Source: Lonepinella sp042485795 (GTDB lineage: Bacteria; Pseudomonadota; Gammaproteobacteria; Enterobacterales; Pasteurellaceae). From it: a stretch of 64,000 nucleotides of DNA. The position numbers were made by a program, and so were the translations under genes. Position 1 is the stretch's first letter. The number at the start of each line of letters is the position of its first letter. Shown in pieces: positions 18,239-27,057 of this stretch. The notes beneath the pieces were generated by a model. It was not told the DNA's origin, searched no databases, and saw nothing but the letters and a program-made list of their open reading frames with translations. Location: positions 1,178,001-1,242,000 of the forward strand of contig NZ_CP169368.1 in the NCBI RefSeq assembly GCF_042485795.1. Direction: 5' to 3'.

Positions 18239-20272
18239 ATGGCAACTAAACTTAATAGTAAACCTTTTATTTTACATTCAGAATTTAAACCTTCAGGTGA
18301 TCAACCAACCGCTATTGCAAGATTAGCCGAAAATTTAAACGATGGTCTTGCACATCAAACCTTACTTGGGGTAACAGGATCTGGCAAAACTTTTACCATT
18401 GCTAACGTGATTGCTCAACTCAATCGCCCAGCCATGGTGTTGGCACCCAATAAAACCCTTGCAGCACAACTTTATGCAGAAATGAAAGCCTTTTTCCCTG
18501 AAAATGCGGTGGAATATTTCGTGTCTTATTATGATTATTATCAACCCGAAGCCTATGTGCCGAGTAGCGACACCTTTATTGAAAAAGATGCCTCAATTAA
18601 TGATCAAATTGAACAAATGCGACTTTCTGCTACCAAATCTTTTTTAGAGCGGCGAGATACGATTGTGGTTGCCTCTGTTTCTGCCATTTATGGGTTGGGC
18701 GATCCTGATAGCTATTTAAAAATGATGTTGCACCTACAAACAGGTGCAATTATTGATCAACGGCAAATTTTAGCCAAATTGGCAGAACTGCAATATACTC
18801 GCAACGATCAGGCTTTTCAGCGGGGAACGTTCCGTGTACGCGGAGAAATAATTGATATTTTTCCTGCGGAATCTGATGATAAAGCGGTTCGCATTGAATT
18901 ATTTGATGAAGAAATTGAGCGTTTAAGCCTGTTTGATCCGCTTACTGGTACGAGCTTCGGGGTAGTGCCACGTTTTACGGTGTATCCGAAAACCCACTAT
19001 GTTACTCCACGAGAACGGATTTTAGATGCTATTGAAAAGATCAAAGCAGAATTAGTTCAACGCCGTGAGCAATTTATTAAAGAAAACAAACTGTTAGAAG
19101 AACAACGAATTAGCCAACGTACTCAGTTTGATATTGAAATGATGAATGAACTTGGTTATTGTTCTGGCATAGAAAATTACTCCCGTTATTTATCAGGACG
19201 AAAAGAGGGAGAACCACCACCGACCTTGTTTGATTATATGCCGTCCGATGCTTTATTGGTGATTGATGAAAGCCATGTTACTGTCCCACAAATCGGCGGT
19301 ATGTATAGGGGCGACCGTTCACGCAAAGAAACCCTTGTTGAATATGGTTTTCGCTTGCCGTCTGCCTTAGATAATCGTCCGTTGCGTTTTGAAGAATTTG
19401 AGCGATTAGCACCGCAGACCATTTATGTGTCCGCTACCCCAGGACCGTACGAATTAGAAAAATCGGGGACAGAAATTATCGATCAAGTGGTGCGACCAAC
19501 AGGCTTGCTGGATCCTGAAATTGAAATTCGCCCCGTATCGATTCAAGTAGATGATTTACTTTCCGAAGCTCGAATACGTGCAGATCTGAATGAGCGTGTG
19601 CTAGTGACGACATTAACCAAACGTATGGCAGAAGATTTGACCGATTATCTGGAAGAACATGGTGTCCGTGTGCGTTATTTACACTCGGATATTGATACGG
19701 TTGAACGTGTAGAAATTCTGCGTGATTTACGCTTGGGTGAATTTGATGTACTGGTAGGAATTAACTTATTACGAGAGGGCTTGGATATTCCTGAAGTGTC
19801 ATTAGTGGCGATTTTAGATGCGGATAAAGAGGGCTTTTTACGTTCTGAACGTTCGTTGATTCAAACCATTGGGCGTGCAGCACGAAATCTTAAAGGTAAA
19901 GCGATTTTATATGCGGATCGCATCACAAATTCTATGCAAAAAGCTATTAATGAAACCAATCGCCGCCGTGAAAAACAAATGAAGTACAACGAAGAACGTG
20001 GCATTATTCCACAAGCATTAAACAAAAAAGTGGGCGAATTGTTGGATATTGGGCAGGGTGCAAACAACAAAGCGAAAAGCAAATCAAAAGGCAATCGGAT
20101 TGAAGAACCGCAAGCACAGTATTCGGTAAAAGATCCAAAAGCACTACAAAAAGAAATCAAAAAACTGGAACAGCAAATGTATAAATTGGCACAAGATCTA
20201 GAATTTGAACAAGCAGCAGCGGTGCGAGATCAGTTGCATCAATTAAGAGAAAAATTTATTACGGAGCAATAA
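18239..20272 (+). CDS. uvrB: UvrABC excision nuclease subunit B
   Basis: Damage-verifying helicase-like subunit of nucleotide excision repair. The 677-aa product has the Walker A motif GVTGSGKTFT (residues ~42-51), the beta-hairpin region after YYDYYQPEAYVP, helicase motifs VDESH-like (LLVIDESHV), INLLREGLDIPEV and QTIGRAARN, and the C-terminal UVR domain (about 635-675) that contacts UvrC. No LexA box of the CTGT-N8-ACAG form was found upstream. Its TAA overlaps the ATG of the truncated dsbD by one base. Confidence 0.97.
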   Translation: MATKLNSKPFILHSEFKPSGDQPTAIARLAENLNDGLAHQTLLGVTGSGKTFTIANVIAQLNRPAMVLAPNKTLAAQLYAEMKAFFPENAVEYFVSYYDYYQPEAYVPSSDTFIEKDASINDQIEQMRLSATKSFLERRDTIVVASVSAIYGLGDPDSYLKMMLHLQTGAIIDQRQILAKLAELQYTRNDQAFQRGTFRVRGEIIDIFPAESDDKAVRIELFDEEIERLSLFDPLTGTSFGVVPRFTVYPKTHYVTPRERILDAIEKIKAELVQRREQFIKENKLLEEQRISQRTQFDIEMMNELGYCSGIENYSRYLSGRKEGEPPPTLFDYMPSDALLVIDESHVTVPQIGGMYRGDRSRKETLVEYGFRLPSALDNRPLRFEEFERLAPQTIYVSATPGPYELEKSGTEIIDQVVRPTGLLDPEIEIRPVSIQVDDLLSEARIRADLNERVLVTTLTKRMAEDLTDYLEEHGVRVRYLHSDIDTVERVEILRDLRLGEFDVLVGINLLREGLDIPEVSLVAILDADKEGFLRSERSLIQTIGRAARNLKGKAILYADRITNSMQKAINETNRRREKQMKYNEERGIIPQALNKKVGELLDIGQGANNKAKSKSKGNRIEEPQAQYSVKDPKALQKEIKKLEQQMYKLAQDLEFEQAAAVRDQLHQLREKFITEQ

Positions 20273-20829
20273 TGCGGAAACTTTTTATTTTTTTTACCCT
20301 AATTTTCACCGCACTTTTGGCAACATTTACTGCTCATGCTGGGGTATTTGACAGCGAGCCAGTTTTTTTGCCTGCGGATCAGGCTTTTCAATTTTCTGTT
20401 CAAGCCAAAAACCAACAAATTGAGTTACATTGGGCGATTGCCGATGGCTATTGTTTATATAAGCAAGAAATCACCACAACAGTAGAAAATGGCAAGATCG
20501 GTAAATTACAATTTCCTCAAGGGGAGCTTCATCAAGATGAATTTATGGGCGAAACGGAAATGTTTTGCAATGATTTAACGGTGCTTTTGCCGATTTTAGA
20601 AATCACCGATAATAGCAAATTAACCGTGACTTATCAGGGCTGTACCAAAGGATTATGCTATCCACCAGAAGAAAAAATCATTGATTTAAAGGCATATCCT
20701 GATCTAAAAACCGCGGTGCAAAAATCTCCAGTTTTTAACCATGCCAGCAGAAGCGTTTCATCAGTGGATGGTAAAACTCAATTATTAATAATTTGGAAAA
20801 TATTTTTTAACAAAATTTCTATTTATTAA
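20272..20829 (+). pseudogene. dsbD: dsbD truncated to its N-terminal domain
   Basis: DsbD carries electrons from cytoplasmic thioredoxin to periplasmic DsbC and related proteins. Full proteins have ~570 aa: an N-terminal periplasmic domain, eight membrane helices and a C-terminal thioredoxin domain. Here 185 codons remain: signal peptide (to about residue 24, THA), then the whole N-terminal domain with its C-x5-C pair (GCTKGLCYPP). At about codon 170 the sequence turns into AT-rich DNA (LLIIWKIFFNKISIY) and stops. No trace of the membrane or C-terminal domains lies downstream. A soluble domain could still be secreted, but it cannot move electrons. An intact dsbC lies at 54134. Confidence 0.88.
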
Positions 20830-20912
20830 CGAAAAGAAATAGGTATAATCTTATTATCGTGTTTATGATACGATATTAAATATTGATTTTATTGTTAAAA
20901 AAGGAAGGTAGT

Positions 20913-21320
20913 ATGAACTCATTAAATAAATATTCCCCTTACGTGTTGGGATTGTTGCGTATTATGGCAGCCTATATGTTTTTATTACATGGCACGGCAA
21001 AATATTTTGAATTTCCGATATCAATGACGGGTGGAAATGGTGCTGTCCCAGTATTTTCGTTATATGGCATTGGTGGTATTTTAGAAATTGTGGGTGGTAT
21101 CCTATTGCTTTTAGGTTGGTTTACTCGTCCCGTGGCATTTTTGCTTTCGGGTATGATGGCGGTAGCGTATTTCCACGTACATGCAATTCCAGCGGATAAT
21201 TTATTTTTTCCTTTAACGAATAAGGGTGAAGTAGCCGTATTGAATTGTTTTCTTTTTTTGTATATTTTTTTCCAAGGTCCAGGTGCTTTTGCGTTGGATA
21301 ATAAACGTAACGAAAAATAA
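20913..21320 (+). CDS. DoxX family membrane protein
   Basis: A 135-aa inner-membrane protein with four hydrophobic helices. Motifs typical of the DoxX/SURF4-like group are seen: LLRIMAAYMFLLHGTAKYF, GIGGILEIVGGILLLLGWFTRPVAFLL and a C-terminal FLYIFFQGPG. The ATG at 20913 with AAGGAAGG at 20901-20908 is preferred to the in-frame start at 20883. A -10 (TATAAT, 20844-20849) lies in the gap after the broken dsbD. Bacterial DoxX proteins are linked to redox stress, but the role here is unknown. Confidence 0.85.
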   Translation: MNSLNKYSPYVLGLLRIMAAYMFLLHGTAKYFEFPISMTGGNGAVPVFSLYGIGGILEIVGGILLLLGWFTRPVAFLLSGMMAVAYFHVHAIPADNLFFPLTNKGEVAVLNCFLFLYIFFQGPGAFALDNKRNEK

Positions 21321-21349
21321 CCGCACTTTGCGTCAGTGTGAAAGATTGC

Positions 21350-21382
21350 AAGCCTGTATTGAGATATAATACAGGCTTTTTT
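21350..21382 (+). terminator. Terminator after the DoxX gene
   Basis: AAGCCTGTATT (21350-21360) pairs with AATACAGGCTT (21368-21378) around a 7-nt loop, followed by a T run. Confidence 0.85.
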
Positions 21383-21399
21383 ATATATTCACTACATAA

Positions 21400-21415
21400 A
21401 TGCAACCGTTTGCAT
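21400..21415 (+). promoter_or_regulatory. PurR operator and promoter of purH
   Basis: ATGCAACCGTTTGCAT is a near-perfect 16-bp palindrome matching the PurR box (ACGCAAACGTTTGCGT type). The -10 TATAAT follows at 21416-21421, so bound PurR would block RNA polymerase. purH starts at 21461. Confidence 0.85.
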
Positions 21416-21460
21416 TATAATGCACACTGATTTTTTATTTACTTTCAAAGGAACATTTCA

Positions 21461-23062
21461 ATGCAATCAAATCGTCCTATTCGTCAGGCGTTATTAAGCG
21501 TTTCAGATAAAAACGGTATCGTGGAATTTGCACAGGGTCTAGTGCAACGTGGGGTGAAATTATTATCAACAGGTGGCACAGCTAAATTGTTAGCAGACAA
21601 TGGGTTAGCTGTAATCGAAGTGTCTGATTATACTGGCTTTCCAGAAATGATGGATGGGCGAGTGAAAACCTTACATCCGAAAGTGCATGGTGGCATTTTA
21701 GGTCGTCGTGGCACAGATGATGGTATCATGCAACAGCACGGCATTGATCCTATTGATATGGTGGTGGTGAATCTTTATCCTTTTGCGGCAACGGTGGCGA
21801 AACCTGATTGTAGTCTTGCCGATGCGGTGGAAAATATTGATATTGGCGGACCAACTATGGTGCGATCTGCAGCGAAAAACCATAAAGATGTGGCGATTGT
21901 GGTAAATAATCAAGATTTTAATGCCATTCTTGCCGAAATGGATAAACACCAAAATAGTTTAACCTTAGAAACCCGTTTTGATTTGGCGATTAAAGCCTTT
22001 GAACATACCGCCCAATATGACAGCATGATTGCCAATTATTTTGGGAAATTGGTGAAACCTTATTTTAAAGCGGACGAAGAAGATGAAAATGCGGTTTGTG
22101 GTCAATTTCCACGCACTTTAAATCTAAATTTCATTCGCAAACAAACCATGCGTTATGGTGAAAACAGCCATCAAAATGCCGCATTTTATGTGGAACAAGA
22201 TGTCAAAGAAGCCAGCGTTTCCACCGCCAGACAATTACAAGGCAAAGCCCTTTCTTATAACAATATTGCAGATACAGACGCTGCTCTTGAATGTGTTAAA
22301 TCCTTTGCTGAACCTGCTTGTGTGATCGTAAAACACGCTAACCCTTGTGGTGTGGCATTGGGCGAGAATATTTTGACAGCCTACGATCGGGCTTATCAAA
22401 CGGATCCGACTTCTGCCTTTGGTGGGATTATTGCCTTTAATCGTGAGTTAGATGAACAAACTGCGAAAGCGATTGTAGAGCGTCAATTTGTGGAAGTGAT
22501 TATTGCACCGAAAGTGTCACAAGGTGCGGTTGATGTGGTTAAGACGAAGAAAAACGTGCGTTTATTGGCATGTGGTGAATTTAGCCAAACCCAACAACGT
22601 TTAGATTTTAAACGGGTGAACGGCGGTTTGTTGGTGCAAGACGCAGATTTAGGTATGGTGGGCATTGATGATTTGAGAGTTGTCAGCAAACGTAAACCGA
22701 CAGAAAAAGAATTACAGGATTTATTGTTCTGCTGGAAAGTGGCGAAATTCGTCAAATCTAACGCCATTGTTTATGCCAAAGATAACCAAACTATCGGTAT
22801 CGGTGCAGGGCAAATGAGCCGAGTTTATTCCGCCAAAATTGCAGGCATTAAGGCACAAGATGAGGGCTTGAACGTAGCGGGTTGTGTAATGGCATCTGAT
22901 GCGTTCTTCCCGTTCCGTGATGGTATTGATGCAGCGGCAAAAGTAGGCATTGAATGTGTGATTCACCCCGGTGGTTCAATGCGGGATCAAGAGGTGATTG
23001 ATGCGGCGGATGAACATGGGATGGTGATGGTGTTGACTAAGATGCGACATTTCCGTCATTAA
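21461..23062 (+). CDS. purH: Bifunctional AICAR formyltransferase / IMP cyclohydrolase
   Basis: Catalyses the last two steps of IMP synthesis. The 533-aa product has the N-terminal cyclohydrolase domain (LLSVSDKNGIVEFA; LLSTGGTAKLL; MMDGRVKTLHPKVHGG; residues ~1-200) and the C-terminal formyltransferase domain with the catalytic Lys-His in VIVKHANPCG, plus TSAFGGIIAFN. Strong ribosome site AAAGGAAC. Controlled by the PurR box upstream. purD follows only after a 630-bp gap filled by a palindromic element, so the usual purHD operon is interrupted. Confidence 0.97.
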   Translation: MQSNRPIRQALLSVSDKNGIVEFAQGLVQRGVKLLSTGGTAKLLADNGLAVIEVSDYTGFPEMMDGRVKTLHPKVHGGILGRRGTDDGIMQQHGIDPIDMVVVNLYPFAATVAKPDCSLADAVENIDIGGPTMVRSAAKNHKDVAIVVNNQDFNAILAEMDKHQNSLTLETRFDLAIKAFEHTAQYDSMIANYFGKLVKPYFKADEEDENAVCGQFPRTLNLNFIRKQTMRYGENSHQNAAFYVEQDVKEASVSTARQLQGKALSYNNIADTDAALECVKSFAEPACVIVKHANPCGVALGENILTAYDRAYQTDPTSAFGGIIAFNRELDEQTAKAIVERQFVEVIIAPKVSQGAVDVVKTKKNVRLLACGEFSQTQQRLDFKRVNGGLLVQDADLGMVGIDDLRVVSKRKPTEKELQDLLFCWKVAKFVKSNAIVYAKDNQTIGIGAGQMSRVYSAKIAGIKAQDEGLNVAGCVMASDAFFPFRDGIDAAAKVGIECVIHPGGSMRDQEVIDAADEHGMVMVLTKMRHFRH

Positions 23063-23068
23063 TTGGAA

Positions 23069-23644
23069 ATCGGTTTCGCCCGATGGGCGACCATACTTTC
23101 TTTTACTCGCTACGCTCGCACTTCGTGCCGTTGGCAAAGCCAACGTTCAAAATCCTTTGGATTTTGTGCTTGTGCAAAAGAAAGTAGGCAAAGAAAAACA
23201 CACCCCGACTTCACCGCTTTTCTTCGCTTATTTGGTATTTTCTTCACGCTAAATTTTGAACTCGCTTCGCTCAGACATGCAAAATTTAGCTAAAAATACC
23301 AAAACGCTCAGGCGGCTCAGACGGGGACCCAAGTTTCGATCGAGCATGACAAAAGTGCGGTTAAAAAAATAGATATTTTTTAAGCTACGGAGTAGCGTTA
23401 CCATGCTTAACCTAGTACGCCAGTGCTAGGTATTGGAAACCCATGGACCCCATGTTTGCCGCCTGAAAATGTTTTAATTTGTAGGAAAATGGCGTCTGTC
23501 TGAGCGAAGCGAGTTCAGCCATTTTCCGTTAAGCAAATTAAAATATTTTCAGGGAACAAGGCAAAGTTGGGGTGTGCTTTCTTTTTGCTTACTTTTGCTT
23601 TGCACAAGCAAAGAAAAAGTAAGTCGCCATCGGCGAAACCCGAT
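23069..23644. repeat. Composite nested palindromic intergenic element (copy A)
   Basis: This fills the gap between purH and purD. Outer arms (23069-23091 and 23623-23644; 23169-23206 and 23570-23608) are imperfect inverted repeats of each other. Inside are two large hairpins, 23234-23300 and 23462-23554. Their stems differ in sequence, but both carry the same apex, GAACTCGCTTCGCTCAGACA or its complement. The centre holds an uptake signal (23353-23361) and two small hairpins at 23382-23436. The left arm also has three adjoining mini-hairpins with 3-nt loops: 23118-23128, 23129-23145 and 23148-23166. An open frame at 23063-23293 is inside the element and not judged a gene. Confidence 0.85.
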
Positions 23645-23692
23645 TGTAAAAAATAGATAAACATAATTAGTCATAAAAAAGGAAAACTATTA

Positions 23693-24982
23693 ATGAACAT
23701 TCTTATTATTGGAAATGGCGGTCGCGAACACGCCCTAGCTTGGAAAGCTGCCCAATCTCCCCTCGCAACCAAAGTCTTTGTCGCCCCTGGAAACGCAGGA
23801 ACAGCCAGAGAAAGTGCGGTGCAAAATGTACCAATTTCTGCGACCGACGTACCTGCTTTAGTCAAATTTGCACAAGATAACCAAATCGGGTTAACTATCG
23901 TGGGTCCTGAAGCCCCGTTAGTCGTTGGTGTGGTAGATGCCTTTGAACAAGCAGGGCTAACTATTTTCGGACCACGTCAATCTGCCGCTCAACTGGAAGG
24001 CTCGAAAGCCTTTACCAAAGATTTTTTAGCCCGTCACAAGATCCCAACGGCGGAATATCAGAATTTCACGGAAATTGAGCCAGCCCTTGCCTATATTAGA
24101 GCAAAAGGTGCGCCGATTGTGATTAAAGCAGATGGTTTAGCGGCTGGCAAAGGCGTAATTGTGGCAATGACGTTGGCAGAAGCGGAAGATGCAGTACGTG
24201 ATATGTTAGCAGGCAATGCCTTTGGTGAAGCGGGTAGCCGAGTGGTGGTGGAAGAATTTCTGGACGGTGAAGAAGCCAGTTTTATTGTCATGGTGGACGG
24301 TGAACACGTTGAGCCAATGGCAACCAGTCAAGACCATAAACGTGTCGGTGAAAATGATCAAGGGCTGAACACGGGCGGAATGGGAGCGTATTCGCCTGCA
24401 CCTGTGGTCACAGCTGAAATTCATCGCCGAGTCATGGAACAAATTATTTATCCAACCGTACGTGGCATGGCAGCGGAAAATAATGTATATAAAGGCTTTT
24501 TATATGCAGGTTTAATGATTGATAAAAACGGTCAGCCGAAAGTGATCGAATTTAACTGCCGTTTTGGTGATCCTGAAACCCAACCGATTATGATGCGTTT
24601 GCAATCAGATTTAGTTGAGCTTTGTTTGAAAGCCTGTCAGGGCAAGTTAGATCAGGTGAAATCACAATGGGATCCGAAACCAGCTTTAGGCATTGTGTTG
24701 GCAGCAGAAGGCTACCCAGCAGATTACCGTAAGAATGATGAAATTCACGGTTTACCAACAGAAAGTAAAGCAGATGAAAAAGTGTTCTTGGCTGGTGTGG
24801 CGGAAAAAGACGGCAAGCTGGTTACTAATGGCGGACGAGTACTTTGTGTAACAGCCTTAGGTAATAGCGTGTTTGAAGCCCAACAAAAAGCCTTGCAATT
24901 AGCCGAACAAGTGAATTGGACAGGGCGTTTTTATCGCCGTGATATTGGTTATCGAGCAGTGGCGAGAGAACAAAATAAATAA
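23693..24982 (+). CDS. purD: Phosphoribosylamine-glycine ligase
   Basis: ATP-grasp enzyme for the second step of purine synthesis. 429 aa. Seen are the N-terminal MNILIIGNGGREHALAWK, VGPEAPLVVGVVD, the ATP-binding KADGLAAGKGVIVA (~residue 145) and NCRFGDPETQ near 287. Ribosome site AAGGAAAA. No PurR box was found in front of it. With purH cut off by the palindromic element, its expression probably depends on read-through or a promoter within that element. Confidence 0.97.
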   Translation: MNILIIGNGGREHALAWKAAQSPLATKVFVAPGNAGTARESAVQNVPISATDVPALVKFAQDNQIGLTIVGPEAPLVVGVVDAFEQAGLTIFGPRQSAAQLEGSKAFTKDFLARHKIPTAEYQNFTEIEPALAYIRAKGAPIVIKADGLAAGKGVIVAMTLAEAEDAVRDMLAGNAFGEAGSRVVVEEFLDGEEASFIVMVDGEHVEPMATSQDHKRVGENDQGLNTGGMGAYSPAPVVTAEIHRRVMEQIIYPTVRGMAAENNVYKGFLYAGLMIDKNGQPKVIEFNCRFGDPETQPIMMRLQSDLVELCLKACQGKLDQVKSQWDPKPALGIVLAAEGYPADYRKNDEIHGLPTESKADEKVFLAGVAEKDGKLVTNGGRVLCVTALGNSVFEAQQKALQLAEQVNWTGRFYRRDIGYRAVAREQNK

Positions 24983-24993
24983 GTAGGTTAGTT

Positions 24994-25401
24994 ATGACTA
25001 AAGTTGTTTATGTTAAAGCCCATTTTAAACCAGTGGGAAAATACGTAGAAATTAAAGTTCCAACAGGTGAAAAGAAAAAAGGTTTATTTGGTGGGGAAAA
25101 AGATATTCTGACCACAGAAAAACGTTGGGAGCAAACAGGTTGGTCTGATTGTGAAATTGATGGTAAGCGTTTTTCTAAAGATATTGAAGAAGCCGTAGTT
25201 AGTTTGAATAATGATGGTTATGAAATCGTATCTATTTTACCTATTGTTTCAGGAAATTATAATTATCATTATCAAGCTCAAGGTATAAAAAGTGAAAGAA
25301 GATTATTGAGCGAAACAGAAAAAGTGACGGGAGGGGCTAGTTTTGGTTATGGCTATGGTTATAGCTTTACAGAAGGGGCAACCATTATCGCTAAAAAATA
25401 A
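24994..25401 (+). CDS. Unrecognised 135-aa protein
   Basis: I do not recognise this family. The start at 24994 has TAGGTTAG, a modest ribosome site, 11 bp after purD, so it may be co-transcribed. It has no signal peptide or membrane helix. The N-terminal half is charged (VKAHFKPVGKYVEIKV; a GEKKKGLFGGEKD loop) and has beta-strand-like alternation. The middle (KDIEEAVVSLNNDGYEIVSILPI) looks like a helix followed by a strand, and the end is glycine/tyrosine-rich (GASFGYGYGYSFTEGATII). Base composition is like the neighbours. Seen between purD and glyA. Confidence 0.6.
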   Translation: MTKVVYVKAHFKPVGKYVEIKVPTGEKKKGLFGGEKDILTTEKRWEQTGWSDCEIDGKRFSKDIEEAVVSLNNDGYEIVSILPIVSGNYNYHYQAQGIKSERRLLSETEKVTGGASFGYGYGYSFTEGATIIAKK

Positions 25402-25512
25402 AGATGAAAATAATTCATTCAAAAGTGGAATAATTAACAATTAAATTTTAGTCAAAAACAGGGTAAACTATCATGAAATTTACCTACCAACTTTATTTAA
25501 AAGGACAAATCT

Positions 25513-26778
25513 ATGTTTAGAAAATCTGTCACCATTGAAAATTACGATCCCATTTTATGGCAAGCCATTCAAGATGAAAACCGTCGTCAAGAAGAACATA
25601 TTGAATTGATTGCATCAGAAAACTATGCCAGCCCATTAGTTATGGAAGCACAAGGCTCACAATTTACCAATAAATATGCGGAAGGTTATCCAGGTAAACG
25701 TTATTACGGTGGTTGTGAATATGCGGATATTGTTGAGCAATTAGCCATTGATCGTGCCAAACAATTATTTGGGGCGGATTATGTCAATGTGCAACCGCAT
25801 TCAGGTTCACAAGCCAATGCAGCAGTCTATATGGCGTTAATTAAACCAGGTGATACGATTTTAGGCATGGACTTAGCCCATGGTGGCCATTTAACCCATG
25901 GGGCGAAAGTGAGCTTTTCGGGCAAAATCTACAATTCCGTGTTATACGGTATCACCGCAGACGGTTTAATCGACTATGCAGATGTGCGTCAAAAAGCCCT
26001 TGAGTGCAAACCAAAAATGATCGTAGCCGGTTTCTCTGCTTATAGCCAAGTGGTGGACTGGGCAAAAATGCGTGAAATTGCGGACGAAGTGGGAGCTTAT
26101 TTATTTGTCGATATGGCACACGTAGCAGGCTTAATTGCAGCTGGCGTTTATCCAAATCCATTACCACACGCACATGTTGTGACTACAACGACACACAAAA
26201 CTTTAGGCGGTCCACGTGGTGGCTTGATTTTGTCTTCTTCTGGTGATGAAGAAATGTACAAAAAATTCCAATCCGCGGTATTCCCTGCGGGTCAAGGTGG
26301 TCCATTAGTGCATATCATTGCAGCAAAAGCCGTCTGTTTTAAAGAGGCACTTGAACCAGAATACAAAGTCTATCAACAAAATGTAGTGAAAAATGCCAAA
26401 GCCATGGTGGAAGTGTTTAAAGCTCGTGGTTATGATGTAGTGTCTAACGGAACAGAAAACCATTTATTCCTCGTCAGTTTTGTGAAACAAGGGTTAACGG
26501 GTAAAGCAGCGGATGCTGCATTAGGTCGTGCCAATATCACGGTCAACAAAAACGCCGTGCCAAATGATCCACAAAAACCATTTGTGACTTCTGGTATTCG
26601 TGTCGGTACCCCATCTGTGACTCGCCGTGGTTTTATTGAAAAAGATGTGGTTGAGTTAGCTGGTTGGATGTGTGATGTGTTAGATGCCATTGGCAAAGAT
26701 AACGAAGAAGCAGTGATTCAAGCCACTAAAGCGAAAGTTTTAGAAATTTGTAAACGTTTACCTGTTTATGAAAAATAA
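25513..26778 (+). CDS. glyA: Serine hydroxymethyltransferase
   Basis: PLP enzyme that turns serine and tetrahydrofolate into glycine and methylene-tetrahydrofolate, feeding purine synthesis (glycine for PurD, one-carbon units for PurH). 421 aa. The Schiff-base lysine is K229 in TTTTHKTLGGPRGG. Also seen are EEHIELIASENYAS and GKRYYGGCEYAD. Ribosome site AAAAGGAC. I found no PurR box upstream. Ends in a strong terminator. Confidence 0.98.
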   Translation: MFRKSVTIENYDPILWQAIQDENRRQEEHIELIASENYASPLVMEAQGSQFTNKYAEGYPGKRYYGGCEYADIVEQLAIDRAKQLFGADYVNVQPHSGSQANAAVYMALIKPGDTILGMDLAHGGHLTHGAKVSFSGKIYNSVLYGITADGLIDYADVRQKALECKPKMIVAGFSAYSQVVDWAKMREIADEVGAYLFVDMAHVAGLIAAGVYPNPLPHAHVVTTTTHKTLGGPRGGLILSSSGDEEMYKKFQSAVFPAGQGGPLVHIIAAKAVCFKEALEPEYKVYQQNVVKNAKAMVEVFKARGYDVVSNGTENHLFLVSFVKQGLTGKAADAALGRANITVNKNAVPNDPQKPFVTSGIRVGTPSVTRRGFIEKDVVELAGWMCDVLDAIGKDNEEAVIQATKAKVLEICKRLPVYEK

Positions 26779-26797
26779 TGAGCTTCTTATTCATTTT

Positions 26798-26828
26798 AAG
26801 CGGTGAGAAAAATCACCGCTTATTTTTT
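26798..26828 (+). terminator. Terminator of glyA
   Basis: AAGCGGTGA (26798-26806) pairs with TCACCGCTT (26813-26821) around a 6-nt loop, followed by a T run. Confidence 0.9.
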
Positions 26829-26875
26829 TATGGATAAATGAACTCAGATAAGTCAGTCCAAATTCCTACTTTTTA

Positions 26876-26889
26876 TTGATTAATATCAA
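26876..26889 (+). promoter_or_regulatory. FNR box upstream of the citrate transporter
   Basis: TTGATTAATATCAA is an exact match to TTGAT-N4-ATCAA. Candidate -10 elements are TATTAT (26922-26927) and TATAAT (26954-26959). The site would sit about 50 or 83 bp before the respective start, so its role as activator or repressor is open. Confidence 0.6.
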
Positions 26890-27057
26890 TTTATTGCGTT
26901 GATGTTCTATAGCAAATACAGTATTATGGCAAAGCTGTTCAGTTGTGCAGTGTTATAATAGGGTTGTTGTGTGTCAAATGCTTCAATAATCCTATTATTT
27001 ATATCCTTATGAACTCTTATCCGTTATTTTATTTCAATATTAAGGAGAATCCTTTAT

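Noticed and set aside
23063..23293. 76-codon open frame rich in Arg, Ser and Cys after purH
   Set aside because: It runs through the left arm of the palindromic element, starts without a ribosome site right after the purH stop, and its residues just follow the mini-hairpins.
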